Shown: positions 36,998 to 46,122, counted from the stretch's first letter. The stretch: 64,000 nucleotides of DNA from Corallococcus sp. AS-1-6 (GCF_020037015.1 NZ_JAIQDE010000003.1:1-64000); one strand, 5' to 3'. The notes: generated by a model from the letters alone, not told the origin. Made by a program: numbers and translations.

Positions 36998-37597
36998 ATG
37001 CGCAAGGGCGAGCTCACCCATCAGACCATCCTGGAGACGGCCGTCCGGCTGGCGAGCCGGGTGGGGCTGCAGGGACTGAGCATCGGGGGGCTGGCCGAGG
37101 AGCTGGGCCTCTCCAAGAGCGGCCTGTTCGCGCACTTCAAGTCCAAGACGGAGCTGCAGGTGCAGGTGCTGGAGGCGGCCACCGCCGTCTTCACCGAGCG
37201 CGTCGTCCGCCCGGCGCTGGGCAAGGCCCGCGGCGAGCCCCGCGTGCGGGCGCTCTTTGACGGCTGGCTCACCTGGGACCGGGACAAGCTGCTCGAGGGC
37301 GGCTGCATCTTCGTGGCGGCGGCGGCGGAGCTGGACGACGCGCCCGGGCCCGCGAGGGACACGCTGGTGCAGAGCCAGCGGGACTGGCTGGACTGCCTGG
37401 CCCAGGCCGCCCGCATCGCCGTGGCGGAAGGGCACTTCCGCGAGGCCCTGGACGTGGAGCAGTTCGCCCATGATCAGTACGCCGTGATGCTGGGCTTCCA
37501 CCACGCGAAGCGGTTGATGCGGGACCCCCAGGCCGAGGCGCGAGCCCGCCGGGCCTTCGACGCGCTCGTCGCCGCCGCCCACACCCCCACTTCCTGA
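36998..37597 (+). CDS. TetR-family regulator
   Basis: The 199-residue protein has a TetR helix-turn-helix at residues about 8-53 (QTILETAVRLASRVGLQG, then LAEELGLSKSGLFAHFKSK) and a helical C-terminal domain of the YbiH-like type, with GGCIFVAAAAELDD. No ribosome binding site precedes the ATG at 36998, in line with a leaderless start from the promoter at 36963-36991. It is followed after 37 bases by an alpha/beta hydrolase gene on the same strand, which it probably controls. The ligand is unknown; the C-terminal pocket is rich in Ala and Leu. Confidence 0.88.
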   Translation: MRKGELTHQTILETAVRLASRVGLQGLSIGGLAEELGLSKSGLFAHFKSKTELQVQVLEAATAVFTERVVRPALGKARGEPRVRALFDGWLTWDRDKLLEGGCIFVAAAAELDDAPGPARDTLVQSQRDWLDCLAQAARIAVAEGHFREALDVEQFAHDQYAVMLGFHHAKRLMRDPQAEARARRAFDALVAAAHTPTS

Positions 37598-37634
37598 CCT
37601 TGTCGTCGCCGTGTCCTTCGAGGAGGACCTCATC

Positions 37635-38603
37635 ATGGCTGAAAATAGCACGAACGTTCGGACGAAGATGGCGCTGTGGGGTGTGCGGGCGGCGGCGCGG
37701 AGCCTGGGGGCGGTGTCGCCCGGGCTGGCCACGGCGTGGGCGGAGCGGCTGTTCCTGACACCCCAGCGGCCGCGGCGCTCGCGCACGGCGGAGGCGGTGC
37801 TGGCGCGGGGCCAGCCCCGGGTGTTGAAGGTGGAGGGCGAGGAGGTGGCGGTGTGGAGCTGGGGCGAGGGGCCCCGGGTGCTGCTCGTGCACGGGTGGAG
37901 CGGCTACGGCGGGCAGCTCACGGCCTTCGTGCAGCCCCTGGTGGACGCGGGGTTCTCGGTGGTGACGTACGACGCGCCGGGGCACGGGGCGTCCTCCGGG
38001 CGCACCAGCTCGCTGCCGGAGCTGGCGGGGATGGTGGCGGCGGTGGGAGAGGCGACGGGCGGGCCCTACGCGGTGGTGGCGCACTCGTTCGGCGCGGCGG
38101 CCACGGCGGTGGCGCTGCGGGACGGGATGAAGGTGGAGCGCGCGGTCTTCCTCTCGCCGCCCGCGGATCCGCTGGCGGGCATCCGGGCCTTCGCGGACAC
38201 GGTGGGCCTGCCGGAGGCCCTGTGGCGGCGGATGGCGGCGCGAATCGAGGCGCGCTTCGACATGCGGCTGGCGGACCTGGCGCTGCCTGCCTTCGCGCCA
38301 GGGCTGGACGTGCCGCTGCGCATCTTCCACGACGTGGGGGACCGCGAGGTGCCGCTGGAAGCTGGCGAAGCGGTGGCGCGCGCGTGGCCGGGCGCGCAGC
38401 TCACGCGCACGGAAGGGCTGGGGCACTTCCGCATCCTCTATGCCCCGGAGGTGCTGTCGCCCGCGGTGGACTTCCTGGCGGAGGGAAGGCCGAGCAATGC
38501 CTGGCCCGGCCCCGAGCTGCTGGCGTCGGCGGCGTCCGCGCGAGGGACGCCGCCGCCTGGGGTGGGGCTCGCTGCTCGCGAGGTCAGCCCTCCGAGAGGG
38601 TGA
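37635..38603 (+). CDS. Alpha/beta hydrolase
   Basis: The 322-residue product has the alpha/beta-hydrolase fold: LLVHGWSGYGG oxyanion region near residue 82, DAPGHGASSG, and the nucleophile elbow VVAHSFGAAA with catalytic Ser. A later Asp (FHDVGDREVPLE) and His (GLGHFRILY) complete a triad. The ATG at 37635 has a strong GAGGAGG nine bases upstream; an in-frame GTG at 37611 lies before that site and is less likely. The gene follows the TetR regulator in what should be one operon. The last 50 residues beyond the final helix are Pro/Ala-rich. Its end overlaps the convergent gene by 20 bases. Substrate unknown. Confidence 0.88.
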   Translation: MAENSTNVRTKMALWGVRAAARSLGAVSPGLATAWAERLFLTPQRPRRSRTAEAVLARGQPRVLKVEGEEVAVWSWGEGPRVLLVHGWSGYGGQLTAFVQPLVDAGFSVVTYDAPGHGASSGRTSSLPELAGMVAAVGEATGGPYAVVAHSFGAAATAVALRDGMKVERAVFLSPPADPLAGIRAFADTVGLPEALWRRMAARIEARFDMRLADLALPAFAPGLDVPLRIFHDVGDREVPLEAGEAVARAWPGAQLTRTEGLGHFRILYAPEVLSPAVDFLAEGRPSNAWPGPELLASAASARGTPPPGVGLAAREVSPPRG

Positions 38604-40176
38604 GCGACCCGGGCATCTGTCCTCCGCCGTTGTCGAGCTGGAAGACGCTGAGCGCGACCACGCGGTTCGCCACCACGTCGGTGACGTTGTTGGTCTCCGG
38701 CGTCAGCAGCAGGGCCAGGGCCTCTTCAGGGGTCGCGGCGTTGGCGACATCCATCACCCAGGACTCCGGCGTGTTGCCCGCGTAGCCGGGGCGGCCCTGC
38801 TCGATGGCCGTCAGCCAGTCCCGTGCGAGCTGCTGGACCTGCTGCGCCTCCGCGTGGGTGAAGGACACGGACGCCGTGGAGCCGCTCCCCGTCGTGTTCG
38901 GGTAGACGTCCTGGAGCCCGTTCGCGGTCCCGGAGGCCAGGTCCGGCAGCGTGGCCGCATAGGTGTACGTGGACGGGTCCTCGGGGGCCTTCCAGTCACC
39001 GCTGACCGAGAAGGTGACGGGCCCCTTGGTGCCCGTGTACTGGAACTCCGTCGGGCCACCGGCGTCGTAGGTCGTGGCGACGTAGACGTTGCTGTCGAGC
39101 ACGGCCGCGCCCAGGTCGATGCCGAGGGTGACCTCGCGCGTGAGCGTGTCGGAGGCGATCTGCACCGTCGCCGCGTTGGATGTGCCGTGGGCCGGGTCGT
39201 TCTTCGGCAGCTCGCCCGTGGCGAGGAAGCGGTCGTAGGCCGCCTGTCCCGCCGACGTGGAGATGTCGAAGTCCACCTGCCGCGAGCTCAACCGCCCCTC
39301 CACGCGCCGCGTGTCCGTCGCGCCGAACGCGATGCCGAACACCCCCAGCTTCCCCTCGAGCGTGCGCGACACCGCCTCCGTGGGACCGACGGTGACCCGG
39401 ACGGTCTTGTCGTCCAGCCGGGTGACGGCGAGCGACATGCCGCTGGCCTTCTCGGTGCGCATCCCCCCGATGGCGCCGAAGATGCCGGCGATGTTCTTGA
39501 ACGCCACCTCCAGGCCCGTGCCCACGAAGGTCTCTCCGGTGAGCGTCACCGTCGCGCCCACCGGCAGGTTCTGGGGCAGGGACGGGTTGAGCTGCTGGGC
39601 GGCCTGCTCGGGCGAGGTGATGCCCGCCGCGGCCGCCGTCGGCAGCGTCACCTGGTAGCTGCCACGCACGCCCGCCTGGGCGGAGCCGGTGACGGTGACC
39701 TGCGTCGTTTCCGCCTGGAGCTCTCCCTTCACGCCGACCTCGGCGTCCACGCTGAAGGTCGTCATCGACGCGTCCCGGCTGAAGCCCGCCCCCAGCTCGG
39801 TGTACCCGGCGACCTTCATCGAGACGAGGCCCGCGTCCAGCTTCACCCCCGCCTCGAGGCTCGCGCTCCCGGAGATGCCGTTGGAGCCCAGCATCCCCGA
39901 GCCACTGGCGGAGAAGTCCCTGGAAGCGGTCGGCTTCGTCAGCATCGGCGTGACGGCGGGGGAGGGCGCGGAGTCCGGCACGTTCAGCGGGTTGCGCTTC
40001 GACGCCCCCGGCGTGCTCGCGCTGAAGCTGTCGGTGGGCGCGCCTCCCCAGGACGACGTGCCGCCTGGTGACGGCGGCGGACCGGCGGGGGCCTGCCGCG
40101 GTGCGCTCGCGGCTCCGCTGCTGGACGGCTTCACGGTGTTGATGAACGGCTGAAAGCTCCGGATCGGCCACTGCAT
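38584..40176 (-). CDS. Unknown Ser/Thr/Gly-rich protein
   Basis: The 530-residue protein begins MQWPIRSFQPFINTVK with no signal peptide. Residues 17-110 are Pro/Ser/Gly-rich and probably disordered. Residues about 110-480 alternate in beta-strand fashion with repeated GSGMLGSNG and SAQAGVRGSYQ patterns, and the last 50 residues are acidic and Leu/Ala-rich. I recognise no family; it resembles in style the cytoplasmic or surface proteins that myxobacteria encode next to lytic enzymes. Its ATG at 40176 has GGGGGAAG ten bases upstream, and that site lies next to a hairpin that could hide it. It is divergent from mtgA and overlaps the hydrolase gene end. No function proposed. Confidence 0.7.
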   Translation of the reverse strand: MQWPIRSFQPFINTVKPSSSGAASAPRQAPAGPPPSPGGTSSWGGAPTDSFSASTPGASKRNPLNVPDSAPSPAVTPMLTKPTASRDFSASGSGMLGSNGISGSASLEAGVKLDAGLVSMKVAGYTELGAGFSRDASMTTFSVDAEVGVKGELQAETTQVTVTGSAQAGVRGSYQVTLPTAAAAGITSPEQAAQQLNPSLPQNLPVGATVTLTGETFVGTGLEVAFKNIAGIFGAIGGMRTEKASGMSLAVTRLDDKTVRVTVGPTEAVSRTLEGKLGVFGIAFGATDTRRVEGRLSSRQVDFDISTSAGQAAYDRFLATGELPKNDPAHGTSNAATVQIASDTLTREVTLGIDLGAAVLDSNVYVATTYDAGGPTEFQYTGTKGPVTFSVSGDWKAPEDPSTYTYAATLPDLASGTANGLQDVYPNTTGSGSTASVSFTHAEAQQVQQLARDWLTAIEQGRPGYAGNTPESWVMDVANAATPEEALALLLTPETNNVTDVVANRVVALSVFQLDNGGGQMPGSLTLSEG

Positions 40177-40185
40177 GTGCACTTC

Positions 40186-40208
40186 CCCCTCTGAGTCAGA
40201 CAGAGGGG
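40186..40208 (-). promoter_or_regulatory. 5'-UTR hairpin touching a ribosome binding site
   Basis: On the minus-strand message CCCCTCTG (40201-40208) can pair with CAGAGGGG (40186-40193), and TCTGACTCAGA forms an inner palindrome. The 3' arm abuts the GGGGGAAG binding site of the gene starting at 40176, so the stem could control access of ribosomes. It could also be a protein-binding operator. Confidence 0.4.
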
Positions 40209-40341
40209 TTGTCGCGCGTAGCGCCGCAGCGGACGAATTAAGCCGGGTTAAATCCGCGTCCGGCCAAGGGGGCGCCGCCGGGGCCCGTCCCGGCCATCTT
40301 CTGGACAGCATGGGTTGATGGAGGCAGATGTAGGCGTAGCC

Positions 40342-41229
40342 ATGACATCCCGTCCGCCCTCTGTGCGCGCCTCCAACGTCCGGACGCAGAAGACGAAGCA
40401 GCCCTCCTCCGGTGCCCGGCGTGCCGCGGGGAAGCCGGGGAAGTCCTCCGTCCCGGCCTGGCGTCGCTGGGCGCTCTGCGGGTGGCTGATGCTCGCCCTC
40501 TGGTTTGGCGTGGAGGCCGCGCGGCTGCCCGACGTGGGCGCCCTGCGGACGCAGAACCCGCGCACCACCGCGCTGATGGAGCAGCGAGTCGAGGAGGCGC
40601 TGGAGACGGGCACGAAGCCTCGCGTGCGCCAGTCCTGGGTGTCGCTGGGCGCGGTGGCCCCGCACGCCGTGGACGCGGTGCTGATCTCCGAGGACGCGCG
40701 CTTCTACAAGCACGAGGGCGTGGACTGGACCGAGGTGGAGAACGCCTTCGAGCAGTCAGTGCGCGAGGCGCGCCTGGGGCGCGGCGCCTCCACCGTCACG
40801 CAGCAACTGGCGAAGAACCTCTACCTCTCCACGGACCGCAGCCTGCTGCGGAAGGGAAAGGAGTTCCTGCTCGCGCGCCAGTTGGAAACGCACCTGCCCA
40901 AGCAGCGCATCCTCGCGCTGTACCTGAACGTCGTGGAGTGGGGAGAGGGCGTCTACGGCATCGAGGCGGCGGCGCGGGAGCACTTCGGCGTCTCGGCCCG
41001 GGCGCTCAGCGTGGCGCAGGGCGCGATGCTCGCGGCCATGCTGCCCGCCCCGCGCCGCTGGCTGCCGGCGCAGCGGCCCGAGACCCTGCGCACCCGCGCG
41101 GGCGTCATCATCGGCAGGCTGGAGCGCGAGGGGCGCATCAGCGCGGCGCAGGCCCGCGAGGCCCAGGCCGAGCTCTCGCGCTTCTTCGCTGCGCCGCCCA
41201 CGTCCGGATGGGTGGCCGAGGCGAGCTGA
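40342..41229 (+). CDS. mtgA: Monofunctional peptidoglycan glycosyltransferase
   Basis: This GT51 enzyme (about 295 residues) polymerises lipid II into glycan strands at the outer face of the cytoplasmic membrane. A single membrane anchor (WALCGWLMLALWFGVEA) is near residue 40. The five GT51 motifs follow: EDARFYKHEGVDW with catalytic Glu, GASTVTQQLAKNLYL, KEFLLARQLE, KQRILALYLN, and GVYGIEAAAREHFG. There is no transpeptidase domain, so it is MtgA-type and not a class A PBP. The start at ATG 40342 is a choice; an in-frame ATG at 40318 would add eight residues. It converges on the polytopic protein gene with seven bases between stops. Confidence 0.93.
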   Translation: MTSRPPSVRASNVRTQKTKQPSSGARRAAGKPGKSSVPAWRRWALCGWLMLALWFGVEAARLPDVGALRTQNPRTTALMEQRVEEALETGTKPRVRQSWVSLGAVAPHAVDAVLISEDARFYKHEGVDWTEVENAFEQSVREARLGRGASTVTQQLAKNLYLSTDRSLLRKGKEFLLARQLETHLPKQRILALYLNVVEWGEGVYGIEAAAREHFGVSARALSVAQGAMLAAMLPAPRRWLPAQRPETLRTRAGVIIGRLEREGRISAAQAREAQAELSRFFAAPPTSGWVAEAS

Positions 41230-41236
41230 AGCCCCT

Positions 41237-42604
41237 TCACCGGTAGCGGGCGGGGAGGGCGCGAAGGAACTGCGCGTCCTTCCAATCCCAGACGCGCGAG
41301 GGATCCGCGTCCACGTTCGCCGGATAGGAGTTCCAGTTGTGGACGTCGTAGGAGATGGAGGCCCGCCAGTGGACGAACACGCTGAACACGGCCGTCACGA
41401 CGAGCGCGCCCGCGAGGACGCGGTGCCGTGAAGGGGCCTCCAGGATCGTCTGCACGGGGAAGGCGAGGAAGTACGCGAGGTACGGCAGCACGTCGGTGAA
41501 GAAGCGCGGGCCAATGGAGTGCCCGGCCCACCAGATGAAGAAGGACGAGATGGCCGCCCAGTGCAGGACCACGATGAGGGCGAAGGCGACCTCGTAGGGC
41601 TCCAGGCTCCGCTGGCGCCACCGCTGGACGAAGCCGACAACGCCCAGCACCAGGAACGGTGAGAAGGTGAAGAGGCCTCGCGAGGGGCTGACGAGGTTGG
41701 CGGCCAGGGCCATGAAGAACCGGCCGGCGAGCGGATCCAACGAGTGCCGGTAGTAGGGCGAGAACACCGAGCCGTAGACCGCCAGGTGGTACGCGCAGAA
41801 GGGAATCGCCACCAGCGCCGCACCCGCGAAGTAGGCGGGCAACTGGCGGCGGAAGCGCAGGGCCATGAACCCGGTGACCACCAGGACGGTCAATGAGTGC
41901 GTGGGCCGGCAGGCGTAGGCGGCCGCGACCCAGAAGCCCAGGAGCAACGCGGTGCGCCCGGTCTGCGCGGGCCGGGCCAGCAGCAGCATGACGCAGGCGA
42001 TGGTGAGGAGCCCGGGGCCGTGCTGCCAGAGCACCCGGCTCGCGGTGGAGAACGCCGTGGTGCCCAGCCCGAAGAGCAGCACGGTGACGAGCGCCGCTCC
42101 CGGAGACACCCGCCTGCGCAGGGTGACGAGCAGCACCGCCGCCGCGGCGACGACGTAGAACGAGGCGATGAGCTGCTCCGTGCGGGCGAAGGCGCTCAGG
42201 TCCACCCCGCCGGTCTGCCGGAACAGCGCACGCCACGCGAGCGCCTCGGCGCCGAACGTCCCCAGTCGGGGCAGCACCGGCTCCAGCAGGGAGATCAGCC
42301 CTTCCGCCGCGGCCAGGAACGGGAGCGCGGAGACCATCACGCCCGGCGGATACACGTAGTACGTGTGGCCGCCGGCCTCGTTGCGCGCATAGGCCGTCCC
42401 CGGGAAGAACGAGCGCCGGAACTCGTCCAGGTCGGTGTTCCCCTCGTGGAGGATGCTGGCCGCCGAGGGGATGGACCACAGCGAGTCCGTCTGCAACCGC
42501 GCGTCACTCGTGATGTAGATGCCGAACAAGGCCAGGCACATCAGCCCGAGCGCGAGCGGGGAGGCCGCGAAGCCACCGCGCGATGAGGAGGAAGGGGTCG
42601 ACAC
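41237..42604 (-). CDS. Polytopic membrane protein, GT-C glycosyltransferase-like
   Basis: The 455-residue protein has about ten membrane helices. A first long loop after helix 1 contains TDSLWSIPSAASILHEGNTDLDEF and TYYVYPPG, typical of membrane-embedded glycosyltransferases of the PMT/ArnT type, where an Asp-rich first loop carries the catalytic site. Other loops hold the WWAGHSIGPRFFTDVLPYLA pattern also seen in that group. A lipid-phosphate sugar donor and an envelope acceptor would be expected, but neither can be named. The ATG at 42604 gives a short Ser-rich cytoplasmic N-terminus. It is convergent with mtgA and is followed upstream by a VOC-type gene in the same direction. Confidence 0.75.
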   Translation of the reverse strand: MSTPSSSSRGGFAASPLALGLMCLALFGIYITSDARLQTDSLWSIPSAASILHEGNTDLDEFRRSFFPGTAYARNEAGGHTYYVYPPGVMVSALPFLAAAEGLISLLEPVLPRLGTFGAEALAWRALFRQTGGVDLSAFARTEQLIASFYVVAAAAVLLVTLRRRVSPGAALVTVLLFGLGTTAFSTASRVLWQHGPGLLTIACVMLLLARPAQTGRTALLLGFWVAAAYACRPTHSLTVLVVTGFMALRFRRQLPAYFAGAALVAIPFCAYHLAVYGSVFSPYYRHSLDPLAGRFFMALAANLVSPSRGLFTFSPFLVLGVVGFVQRWRQRSLEPYEVAFALIVVLHWAAISSFFIWWAGHSIGPRFFTDVLPYLAYFLAFPVQTILEAPSRHRVLAGALVVTAVFSVFVHWRASISYDVHNWNSYPANVDADPSRVWDWKDAQFLRALPARYR

Positions 42605-42644
42605 GAACGGATTTCTATCGAATCCGCCGGAAGAACCCCAAGCC

Positions 42645-43133
42645 TCAACCTCGGCGGGCCGCGTTGATCGCCGCGATGTCGATCTTCTTCATCCCCATCA
42701 TCGCGGCGAACACCCGCTTGCGCGCGGCCGGATCCGGATCACTCATGCCCTCCGACAGGGCAGTAGGGGTGATCTGCCACGAGATCCCCCACTTGTCCTT
42801 GCACCACCCGCACTGGCTCTCCTGCCCGCCGTTGCCGACGATGGCATTCCAGTAACGGTCCGTCTCCTCCTGGTCCTTCGTGCTCACCTGGAACGAGAAG
42901 GCTTCGCTGTGCTTGAAGGTGGGCCCGCCATTGAGGCCGATGCAGGGGAAGCCCAACACGGTGAAGTCCACCGTGAGGACATCCCCCTCCTTGCCGTCCG
43001 GGAAGTCGCCCGGTGCGTGGTGCTTGGCGCCGACGGAGCTGCCAGGGAACGTGCGGGCGTAGAACGCCGCCGCCTCTTCAGCGCTGTGTTCGTACCAGAG
43101 ACAGAGGACGGTCTTGTTCACGGGGGTCGTCAT
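42645..43133 (-). CDS. VOC-superfamily (PhnB-like) protein
   Basis: The 162-residue protein is a PhnB/UbiG-associated VOC domain. It begins TTPVNKTVLCLWYEHSAEEAAAFYARTFPGS, the typical first beta-alpha-beta unit, with MDEF-type strands GDVLTVDFTVLGFPCIGLNGGP and SFQVSTKDQEETDRYWNAIV. The C-terminus WGISWQITPTAL is characteristic of the DUF-type 3-demethylubiquinone-like group, usually of unknown role. Such proteins fold as paired beta-alpha-beta modules and may bind a metal. The start at 43133 was chosen; an in-frame ATG at 43154 would add seven residues into the divergent promoter zone. The EEP-fold gene starts 52 bases away on the other strand. Confidence 0.9.
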   Translation of the reverse strand: MTTPVNKTVLCLWYEHSAEEAAAFYARTFPGSSVGAKHHAPGDFPDGKEGDVLTVDFTVLGFPCIGLNGGPTFKHSEAFSFQVSTKDQEETDRYWNAIVGNGGQESQCGWCKDKWGISWQITPTALSEGMSDPDPAARKRVFAAMMGMKKIDIAAINAARRG

Positions 43134-43185
43134 GCCCGGGAGTCTAGGAAACATTTTCTCTCAATGGTCGAGAATTGGGGAAATC

Positions 43186-44094
43186 ATGCGAATGACTGCC
43201 CGATTCCAACGTCCCCTCCACGCCGGTTCCCCTGACCATGGCGTCCAGAAGGCCGAGGCGCGCCAGAAGCCGGCCGGTCACCTCCAGGGCGCCGCTGACG
43301 ACCGCTTCGACGCCGGGACCGCCCAGGCCCGCGCGACGGGCGGCAGCGACAGCAAGGGCAAGACCCCGTCCCAGCTCAAGGGCGCCACCTACAACGTCGA
43401 GCGCGACCGCAACCCCCAGGACGTGCGGAAGTGGCTGGGCGACTTCGCCAGGAAGAACAAGCTCGACTTCGTCCAGCTCCAGGAGATCAACGGCTACCAC
43501 AAGGCCCTGGAGAACATCCCCGGCTACCACCTGGTGACCTTCCCCGGCGCCAAGGACCACGGCGAGACGGGCGTCCTCGTCAAGGACAGCCTGCTCCAGG
43601 GGCACAAGACCTCCATCCAGGGAGAGGGCGGCGGCTGGACCACCGTGCGCGGCGGCCACGCACCGCCGCGGGCGGCCACCGCGGTCAAGCTCGCGGGCTG
43701 GCTTCAGGTCGTCTCGGCCCACCAGCCGCCCTCGGTCGACTGGAAGGGCGGGCAGATCGACGGGCCGAAGAACCGCGTGAGCACCTACAAGTCGCTCTCC
43801 GAGAAGCTGCTCGGCTTCGCGAAGCGGAAGATGGAGAAGAACCCCGACGAGGGCCTGCTCATCGGCGGCGACTGGAACGAGCCGGCGTCGACGAAGGGGA
43901 AGTGGTCCCCCAACTGGATCGCACGGCAGGCGGGCATGAAGACCCATGGCGGCGTGGAGAGCCACGGCCACGGGAAGATCGACTACGCCATGTCCTACGG
44001 GTGCAAGGTCACCAACGTGCGGGCCGGCCCGACCGGCGGCTCGGATCACAACATCGTCCTGTTCACCGTGAGCCGCCCGAAGGGGAAGGGCTGA
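43186..44094 (+). CDS. Endonuclease/exonuclease/phosphatase-fold protein
   Basis: The 302-residue product has an N-terminal tail of about 65 mostly charged residues with no signal peptide, then an EEP fold like exonuclease III and DNase I: KGATYNVERD, FVQLQEINGYHKAL with the metal-binding Glu, LLIGGDWNEPAS (the catalytic GDxN), and a final SDHNIVLF with the Asp-His pair. All four family signatures are therefore present, so the enzyme should cleave a phosphodiester or phosphate ester with Mg2+. The substrate (DNA, RNA or lipid) is open. Start ATG is 43186 with GGGGAAA just before; ATG at 43192 is equally possible. The 52-base divergent region is notably AT-rich and should hold both promoters. 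Confidence 0.88.
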   Translation: MRMTARFQRPLHAGSPDHGVQKAEARQKPAGHLQGAADDRFDAGTAQARATGGSDSKGKTPSQLKGATYNVERDRNPQDVRKWLGDFARKNKLDFVQLQEINGYHKALENIPGYHLVTFPGAKDHGETGVLVKDSLLQGHKTSIQGEGGGWTTVRGGHAPPRAATAVKLAGWLQVVSAHQPPSVDWKGGQIDGPKNRVSTYKSLSEKLLGFAKRKMEKNPDEGLLIGGDWNEPASTKGKWSPNWIARQAGMKTHGGVESHGHGKIDYAMSYGCKVTNVRAGPTGGSDHNIVLFTVSRPKGKG

Positions 44095-44249
44095 ACCGGT
44101 TTGGGCGCGTGGCCTGTGAACCTGGGCTGCTCTGATACACATTGGCTGGAAGAGACGTTCCGCGCGTCCACGAGCGCAATGACACACAGTGCGGGGCGCG
44201 GCACAGGGAGGGGTTGTCGGGTGAGCAGGCGGGCCTCTAGGCTCGCCGG

Positions 44250-44681
44250 ATGAACCGACTCCTGGCTGCGCTCGTCCTGCTTCCTTCGATGGCCTTCGGG
44301 CAGGTGCGTGTGGACATCGACGTGAAGCTGCCCGACATCGTCTTCTCGACTCCGCCGCCGCTCGTCGTCGTGCAGCCGGGCGTGCAGGTGGTGGAGGACT
44401 ACGACGAGGACCTCTACGTCGTGGACGATGCGTACTGGGTGCGCCGCGATGGGCGGTGGTACCGGGCGCGCGACTACCGCGGTGGCTGGGTGGTCGTGGA
44501 GGAGCGGCGGGTCCCCGTCACCGTCGTCAAGCTGCCTCCGGGCCGTTACAAGCGGTGGAAGCACGCGAAGAAGGGGAACGTGGTGCCCGCGTCGCACCAT
44601 GAACGGGGCCATGACCACGGGCACGGCCGCGGGCACGATGGCGACCACCACAAGGGCGGCAAGGGCAAGGGCAAGAAGTAG
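44250..44681 (+). CDS. Small secreted protein with His/Gly/Lys-rich tail
   Basis: The 143-residue protein starts with a clear signal peptide (LLAALVLLPSMAFG-QV). The mature part has aromatic-rich YVVDDAYWVRRDGRWYRARDYRGGWVVV, a pattern of small periplasmic proteins found in several delta-proteobacterial groups, and ends in a stretch of HERGHDHGHGRGHDGDHH and Lys-Gly repeats. The tail could bind divalent metals such as nickel, copper or zinc, though it may be only a solubility tail. It stands alone between an EEP-fold gene and an outer-membrane porin. No function is assigned. Confidence 0.75.
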   Translation: MNRLLAALVLLPSMAFGQVRVDIDVKLPDIVFSTPPPLVVVQPGVQVVEDYDEDLYVVDDAYWVRRDGRWYRARDYRGGWVVVEERRVPVTVVKLPPGRYKRWKHAKKGNVVPASHHERGHDHGHGRGHDGDHHKGGKGKGKK

Positions 44682-44793
44682 TCTGTCCCGGCCCTGGAAG
44701 CGCTGGCGCGCTTGACAGGGTCACTGACACGCGGGGAGGGTGCTCGCCCGACGCACCCTCCAACCCTGGCGCACCCCGCCTGAAAGGTCCCGC

Positions 44794-46086
44794 GTGTCCG
44801 CCTTCTCCGCCGCCCACCTCGCCACCCTGGGGATGCTGCTGCTCACCGCGCCCCCGGCCCGCGCCCAGGCGACCGAGCCCGAAAAGCCCCAGGAGCCCCC
44901 CAGCGTCCAGCTCTCCGAGGAGGGCTACGTCTTCTCCACCGCCGACAAGGCCTTCGTGCTGAAGATCCGCGGACAGCTCCAGGGGGACGGCCGCTTCTAC
45001 CTGGCGGACTCGGACCGGACCGGCACCAACACGTTCCTCATCCGGCGCCTGCGCCCCTTCCTGGACGGGACGCTGTTCGGCTTCGTGGACTTCCGCCTCA
45101 TGCCGGACTTCGGCGTCAACCAGCCGCTCATCCAGGACGCGTACATCGACCTGCGCCCCGTCGAGTGGCTCAAGCTGCGCGCCGGCCGCTTCAAGACGCC
45201 CTTCGGGCTGGAGCTGCTCCAGGCCAACACGGACGTCCCCTTCATCGAGCGCTCGCTCACCTTCGACCTGGTCCCCATCCGCGACGCGGGCCTGCAACTG
45301 CACGGCGACATCGCCGGAGGGCGGCTCGCCTATGCGTTCGCGGTGGTCAACGGCGATCCCGACGGCGCCAGCATCGACGTCAACACCGACGACAGCTTCG
45401 ACCTGGTGGCCCGCGTCTTCGCCCAGCCCTTCAAGGGCGACACCGGCTCCGCGCTCGAGGGCCTGGGCCTGGGCGTCGCCGTCTCCCGGGGCCTCCAGTT
45501 CGGCACGCCCTCCGCCACCGTCGCCAACACCGGCCTGGTGCCGCAGCGCAGCACCGGCCAGGAGATCATCTTCAGCTTCCTGAACAACGGCACCGTGGGC
45601 CCCACCGTCGTCGCGGACGGAGAGCACGTGCGTCTGTCGCCCCAGGGCTCCTTCTACTGGGGCCCGGTGGGCCTGCTCGCGGAGTACGTCCTGTCGTCCC
45701 AGGAGGTGCGGGTGGGGGACCAGCGCGCGCGCCTGCGCCACCACGCGTGGCAGGCGTATGCGTCGTATGTGCTGGGCGGGGACGCGTCCTTCACGGGCCC
45801 CAAGCCCCACCGCCCCTTCGACCCCAAGACGGGCAAGGGCGGCGCCCTGGAGATCTCCGTGCGCTACCAGGGCCTGGACATGGACGACGACGCGTTCCCC
45901 GTCTTCGCGGACCCCACCCGCTCCGTGAGCCAGGCCCGGGGCTTCGGCGTCGCCACGCTCTTCGCCCTCAACCGGCGCGTGCGCGTCGCGCTGAACTACC
46001 ACCGCACGGACTACGTGGGCGGGGCGCTGGACGGGGACCGGGAAGCAGAGAACGTCGTGCTGTCCCGGTTCCAGGTCGCGTTCTGA
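44794..46086 (+). CDS. OprP/OprO-type phosphate-selective porin
   Basis: The 430-residue outer-membrane protein has a signal peptide ending PPARAQA. The mature part begins with the barrel motif LKIRGQLQGDGRFY, then TFLIRRLRPFLDGTLFGFVDFRLMPDFG, KLRAGRFKTPFGLELLQ and VPFIERSLTFDLVP, all typical of the phosphate-selective porin O and P family (16-stranded trimers). It ends with Phe after strand-like ENVVLSRFQVAF, the usual C-terminal signature for barrel assembly. GTG at 44794 is chosen because GAAAGG lies eight bases upstream and the signal starts there; an upstream GTG at 44740 is possible. Anion uptake is inferred from the family; specificity is unproven. Confidence 0.9.
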   Translation: MSAFSAAHLATLGMLLLTAPPARAQATEPEKPQEPPSVQLSEEGYVFSTADKAFVLKIRGQLQGDGRFYLADSDRTGTNTFLIRRLRPFLDGTLFGFVDFRLMPDFGVNQPLIQDAYIDLRPVEWLKLRAGRFKTPFGLELLQANTDVPFIERSLTFDLVPIRDAGLQLHGDIAGGRLAYAFAVVNGDPDGASIDVNTDDSFDLVARVFAQPFKGDTGSALEGLGLGVAVSRGLQFGTPSATVANTGLVPQRSTGQEIIFSFLNNGTVGPTVVADGEHVRLSPQGSFYWGPVGLLAEYVLSSQEVRVGDQRARLRHHAWQAYASYVLGGDASFTGPKPHRPFDPKTGKGGALEISVRYQGLDMDDDAFPVFADPTRSVSQARGFGVATLFALNRRVRVALNYHRTDYVGGALDGDREAENVVLSRFQVAF

Positions 46087-46095
46087 GCCACGGGC

Positions 46096-46117
46096 GGGGG
46101 CTCCCTCGGGAGCCCCC
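46096..46117. terminator. Hairpin between convergent genes
   Basis: GGGGGCTCCC and GGGAGCCCCC flank a TC centre, giving a stable stem between the porin stop (46086) and the stop of the lipoprotein gene (46123). It can end transcription from both sides. Confidence 0.75.
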
Positions 46118-46122
46118 ACGCC

